A stretch of DNA of 64,000 bases, taken from assembly GCF_910592395.1 (NCBI RefSeq), contig NC_088313.1, positions 10,702,937 to 10,766,936 on the forward strand. Reading direction: 5' to 3'. How positions within the stretch are numbered: the stretch's first letter is position 1; every line of letters starts with the position of its first letter. This DNA comes from Lineus longissimus (lineage: Eukaryota; Nemertea; Pilidiophora; Heteronemertea; Lineidae). Shown here piece after piece: positions 59,570 through 64,000 of this stretch. The translations under genes and the position numbers were made by a program. The notes beneath the pieces are model-generated. The model saw nothing but the letters and a program-made list of their open reading frames with translations. It ran no database searches and had not been told where the DNA came from.

Positions 59570-62323
59570 AGCTCAGCTGACAAAGTCAGCGGAGCTAGTA
59601 GAATAGCTGTTCAAATGGTGTCCGTCCTGCAATCCATCCATCTAGGGACCCATCTGTGGACAAAATTGGACATTTCTGATTGGGAAGGCCTAGCCACTTC
59701 GTTGACGGTGCTAAATTAGGAGTTGCCCAAGGTGAACTCAAAAAACGAAAAATCAGCGCGATCCGACCTGTATTAAGAGAATGAGGTCATTTCGCGTGTA
59801 GATTTCTTTCCCTTTTTACCTCGGTCCACAGAGCAAATATTTGTTTTCAAATGTGGCTGAATATTTTTTAATATTTTTTCATTTTTTACTTTTAATGGAA
59901 TTAATATGGTTTTCACCGCCAGTTGGCGCTGCAGGCACATTGACTGAATTTTGGCGATTTCAAATTTGGCGGTGGCTCAACTTTTTGCAAGCAGTGCCGC
60001 TGATTGGCCGATCGATAGAAGAGATGCCACCATTTAAAAATGGCGGTAGTCGCTGCTTCAATGAAGATGAGTGAACTTTCTCATGTTCAATCGGTTGATA
60101 CTCTTTTAATCAACATGACCATGTACCTGAAATTTGTTTAGGTACTGAAAAGAGTCTATATAATTCAGATTTATCGATAGTTTTTTATAATATTGCGGAA
60201 ATTTTGTGCACAAATTAGCGAAAGTTGGTGCTCGTCTCATGTCATTTTAGAGCGAGAAATTTGTTTCCGTCGATCTCTACCACTGAAAAATCGCTTGCAT
60301 AGCTTCGAATTTTTGTGAAAATAAGTATCTGAACTTGGTTTCAAATAGTCTAGAGAGTTACCTTTGTGGTGATACATATGGTATGTGATAAATATTTGTG
60401 GAATTTGTGAAATTCGGTTTTCAAACGTGCCGATGATGCAAGCGATATCGCGTGAATTTTGCAAGTCCTGATATGTCGACCGGGTGTCAAAAATCACTCG
60501 CCTAAATTCAATTCAAAGATCAAAAATAATATCTGAACTTAGTTTCAAATAGCCTACGCAATTATCATTTCGGTGATATATAATGCATGCATGTAATAAT
60601 TGATTAATCTGCCTAAAACGCGCTATTAAAACGGCGAAAGATCGTGATGGTGGCGGTCGCACTAAATAACGACCGGTAGGGCCCGGCGTCTGGCGGAGAA
60701 AAAAAGGTAGCGGCCGGAGGTTGAAACGGGATTTTTATGCACTTTTAACTGTATATATATGTTGTTTGGATGTATTTCTAACAGTTCTGTAACTTTGATG
60801 ACCAAGCTTGCGCCCAAAGTTGGTGAAATTGATGCTTGTTTATGGACTGCGCTAGCGACCGGAGAATTCGCCGTCGGCCATTTTGGCTACGGTCCCGGAG
60901 ATGTTGTGGTTGGCAATTTTGCAACAAATTTCGCCATTTAGGCTGCGTTTGTTTACAATTATTTTGAAAGTCACATTATGACATCGTAGTATGAATTCCA
61001 CTGCAGTTTCGTTACGCAGCAATGCTCATGTTTTTGGTTTGCAATCCTGTACTGTCTGTAGGCCTACACTGCGCTGTGCATGGCTGTACTGTAGCTGTAA
61101 AAAAGACAAAAACCATAGCCTAGCCCTAGGACAGGCTTAGAGTATAACTCAACAAACAGGCCCTCATGATTCATTTGATGGACACCTTATTTGATAGTAC
61201 CTCATCATTAAGTCCACTAGATCCTGTTCTGTCACATGTCGTAGACGATAGACAATTTTCAAAATGTAGTACACCACTCGCTCATCTTTAAGCCCAGCTC
61301 TCGGCTCACATCATGTGGGCACGGTTGGCTGTTGAGTGTTATGGTTCAGTCTGTGAGACTAATTTAAAGAGGTTACACTTTTATTTTGAATTGGAAAACA
61401 GCCCACAGGACTGACTTTTCACTGAGTAATAAGTGTGCCCTTCGAAGGTAAAGTCTCTTTCTGGATTTGCTTCCATAGATGCCTTGTTCAGGATATCATC
61501 TGACCGATGCCTGATCAAGCACAGACTGTATCCGGTGGTGTACATTTCCCCGTCTATGTCACCCTTTTTTATTCAGTCAGTGTTAATTTCTCTTCTCTTT
61601 TTTTACAGATTAACTGTTGTTGGTTATTACAAGAGGAGTCGTTGGCACATTTCAAGTCCAGGAAAGCACTTGCTGTTCCCACATTCAGAGTGAGGTGTGC
61701 TTACTCGTTTTACTGCTTTCCATTCCCGGAGAGCGTTATCAAATATCTGCTGCAAGGCAACAAATATCTGCCGCAAGGCGCTTCAAATATCTGCCGAAAG
61801 GCATCAAATATCTGCCGCACCAATAAAGTTCATTTTGTTAACCAACTCTTTATCTTCTTTTCTTCACATACAAAAAAGACCGTCCCAAACATTTGGCTGC
61901 ATCCACTTCATCAATGTCCAGACAACAGTCGGTTCATTTGACCATTGTAAAGCACCAGGCCCCACCTCACAAAATACACTGTAATAATCATGTACCTTGT
62001 GTCCATGTGCATGTTATTAGTTCCACCTACGCTGCATGAAGACAAGGACTCCACTCTTTGACGTCACCACACAACTCCTTGACGTCATCACACACCCCAC
62101 TACTGCAACGGCAATAGAAATGACTTTACGTCATAATACCAGGGTGACGTCAACTCAGTACTTCAGCATGCACTGATATAGCAAGAAGGTCTTTCGCATC
62201 AGCACTTCTGCGTGCTAGACGTTATAGCTTCACGTTGCCTCATAATAACGTTACCGACACACACTTGGCCCTTGCCTTCACCTATCCATTTCAGCTGAGC
62301 GCCAGGCCCTTGGGCCTCTTGTT
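59570..62323 (+). mobile_element. HINE-type element E2, complete, nested in E1
   Basis: 2754 bp with the same ends as E1 and over 95% similar by eye. Its own uninterrupted CACCCTTTTTTATTCAGTCA (61559 onward) shows what E1 looked like before the insertion. The last 750 bp hold an acceptor-like TCTTCTCTTTTTTTACAG and an AATAAA signal. Confidence 0.85.
61738..61822 (+). repeat. ~20-bp direct repeats (AAATATCTGCCGCAAGGC)
   Basis: Four tandem units with small changes, ending at an AATAAAG. The same block is in E1 at about 62490-62576. Confidence 0.75.
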
Positions 62324-63080
62324 ATTCAGTCAGTGTTAATTTCTCTTCTCTTTTTTTACAGATTAACTGTTGTTGGTTATTGCAAGAGGAGTCGTTGGCA
62401 CATTTCAAGTCCAGGAAAGCACTTGCTGTTCCCACATTCAGAGTTAGGTGTGCTTACTCGTTTTACTGCTTTCCATTCCCGGAGAGCGTTATCAAATATC
62501 TGCCGCAAGGCAACAAATATCTGCCGCAAGGCGCTTCAAATATCTGCCGAAAGGCATCAAATATCTGCCGCACCAATAAAGTTCATTTTGTTAACCAACT
62601 CTTTATCTTCTTTTCTTCACATACAAAAAAGACCGTCCCAAACATTTGGCTGCATCCACTTCATCAATGTCCAGACAACAGTCGGTTCATTTGACCATTG
62701 TAAAGCACCAGGCCCCACCTCACAAAATACACTGTAATAATTATGTACCTTGTGTCCATGTGCATGTTATTAGTTCCACCTACGCTGCATGAAGACAATG
62801 ACTCCACTATTTGACATCACGTACCACACAACTCCTTGACGTCATCACACACCCAACTACTGCAACGGCAATAGAAATGACTTTACGTCATAATAGCAGG
62901 GTGACGTCAACTCAGTACTTCAGCATGCACTGATATAGCAAGAAGGTCTTTCGCATCAGCACTTCTGCGTGCTAGACGTTATAGCTTCACGTTGCCTCAT
63001 AATAACGGTACCGACACACACTTGGCCCTTGCCTTCACCTAGCCATTTCAGCTGAGCGCCAGGCCCTTGGGCCTCTTGTT

Positions 63081-64000
63081 GAAATATTTGATTGTGATGA
63101 TGGTGTATTGTACTAGGCCTTGCATGCTCCCAACGTGTGGCATATTTCACATTGATACTACCAGTATCAATTACAAAAAAATAGATTGTGAGTAACAATA
63201 GGCCTACAAACAATGCTACATGTCATGAGGGTGGGAACGGGGAAGGGGGGGTAACTGTCTCGACGTCCCGTTAGGAAAAAAGGCTTATCCCGTTTCCCAA
63301 TACGCAATTTTAGCCGAATCGTGACGCAAAACACGGCTTGTCTCGAATCCCGCTAAAATAAGGGTGTCTATCCCGAATCCCGACAGTTATTTTCGGCCCA
63401 TCCCAGTGTCCCGAAAATACCCGTTCTCCCCCTCATACATAGTAGACCATATTGTCACATTGATGTTTTCTTTCATTACAGTTAGACTTCGAGATCTACA
63501 TTTTCGACAAAGGCCTGGTGTAATATTATTACGTACTTGATGAAGGTAATATTAATTTCTTCAAATTTGAAGCATGACGTTTATGGAGTACCAGCACAAC
63601 TTCATTGACTGCTACGTGGCGCTGGTGGAAACTAAGGTATTGCATCGCTCATATCACTTGAAAAAAACATTTACCCTAGTTACGACCAAAGCTGCTTAGC
63701 AGAGGGCGATACCTCATCAGGAGCGCCACAATCATATCATTGGTGTGAAAGCATTTGTATGAAGTTTTTCAGTTCTCAATGTGTTCGAAACCTTAATTGT
63801 GAATTTGTGCACTTCGAATTCAAATTTACGTCACTACGTTAGTTTGACATCCATTGATGTCACGGTAATTTCACTGTTATGCTGTGCTGCTTTCAGGTTT
63901 AATGACACGAATGAGTACAAGTACATTACATTTTTCGACGAAGGCCTTCTGTAATTTCATACGCTTCTTACGGTTAGTATTGATTCATAATTTCTAGTAA
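63081..64000. other. Right edge with two exon-like segments
   Basis: After TTTCATTACAG at about 63480, TACATTTTCGACAAAGGCCT appears, and after GCTGCTTTCAG at about 63896, TACATTTTTCGACGAAGGCC. The two stretches are alike for about 60 bp and 421 bp apart. Between them, ATG 63573 opens MTFMEYQHNFIDCYVALVET before AAG|GTATTG. The window ends too soon to join them into a gene. Confidence 0.3.

Larger units (their letters stand above)
57550..63080 (+). mobile_element. HINE-type element E1, split by E2
   Basis: E1 is 57550-59569 plus 62324-63080, about 2.78 kb. It starts AGCTCAGCTGACAAAGTCAG and ends with GCCAGGCCCTTGGGCCT and CTTGTT. Another member of the same family, E2, interrupts it after CACCCTTTTTT. 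No protein domains are found. Confidence 0.85.

Overview
This window is nuclear DNA of an animal. It has GT-AG introns, an L1/Tx1-like LINE, a Tc1-like DNA transposon, many non-autonomous elements and very large tandem arrays, and no bacterial operon structure. CpG is not depleted, there are many poly-C tracts, and the commonest repeats begin AGCTCACC/AGCTCAGCTG and end in a short hairpin. Together these suggest a marine invertebrate (echinoderm, hemichordate, amphioxus or mollusc-like). The phylum cannot be settled from the sequence alone.

Layout: 1-4.9 kb holds three copies of Helentron-like non-autonomous elements (called HINE-type here; the class is inferred). 6.5-7.7 kb is a degenerate 27-bp minisatellite. 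8.0-17.7 kb is a 99-bp satellite of about 93 well-conserved units, almost every one carrying a CCAAT box fused to a CRE (TGACGTCA). 17.7-21.3 kb is mostly single-copy, with one HINE-type element. 21.27-24.90 kb is a Tc1-like transposon with a broken transposase; a 2-kb HINE-type element is inserted in its left terminal repeat.

The only host gene that can be assembled lies on the minus strand from 42366 to about 26825. It has six coding exons with matching splice phases and about 198 codons, and its family is not recognised. Its 12.5-kb second intron contains two LINE pieces, a HINE-type insertion in a LINE reading frame, a TIR element and another HINE-type element.

42.6-57.5 kb is a patchwork of small TIR elements and recent tandem duplications: 1079 bp x2, 1076 bp x2, 253 bp x2, about 994 bp x3.5, plus 64-bp and 70-bp minisatellites. 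It also has a perfect 100-bp hairpin and nine G-run/C-run hairpin modules. 57.55-63.08 kb is one HINE-type element inserted into another of the same family, with the empty site readable. 63.1-64.0 kb has two diverged exon-like segments.

The strongest points are three reconstructable HINE-type insertions with no target duplication longer than 2 bp. Their ~300-bp internal units carry a CTCF-like core and a nuclear-receptor-type repeat. The 99-bp satellite amplifies a CCAAT-CRE pair about 90 times. One transposon array begins and ends exactly at its own inverted termini. There is no sign of a CRISPR array, rRNA, tRNA or virus.
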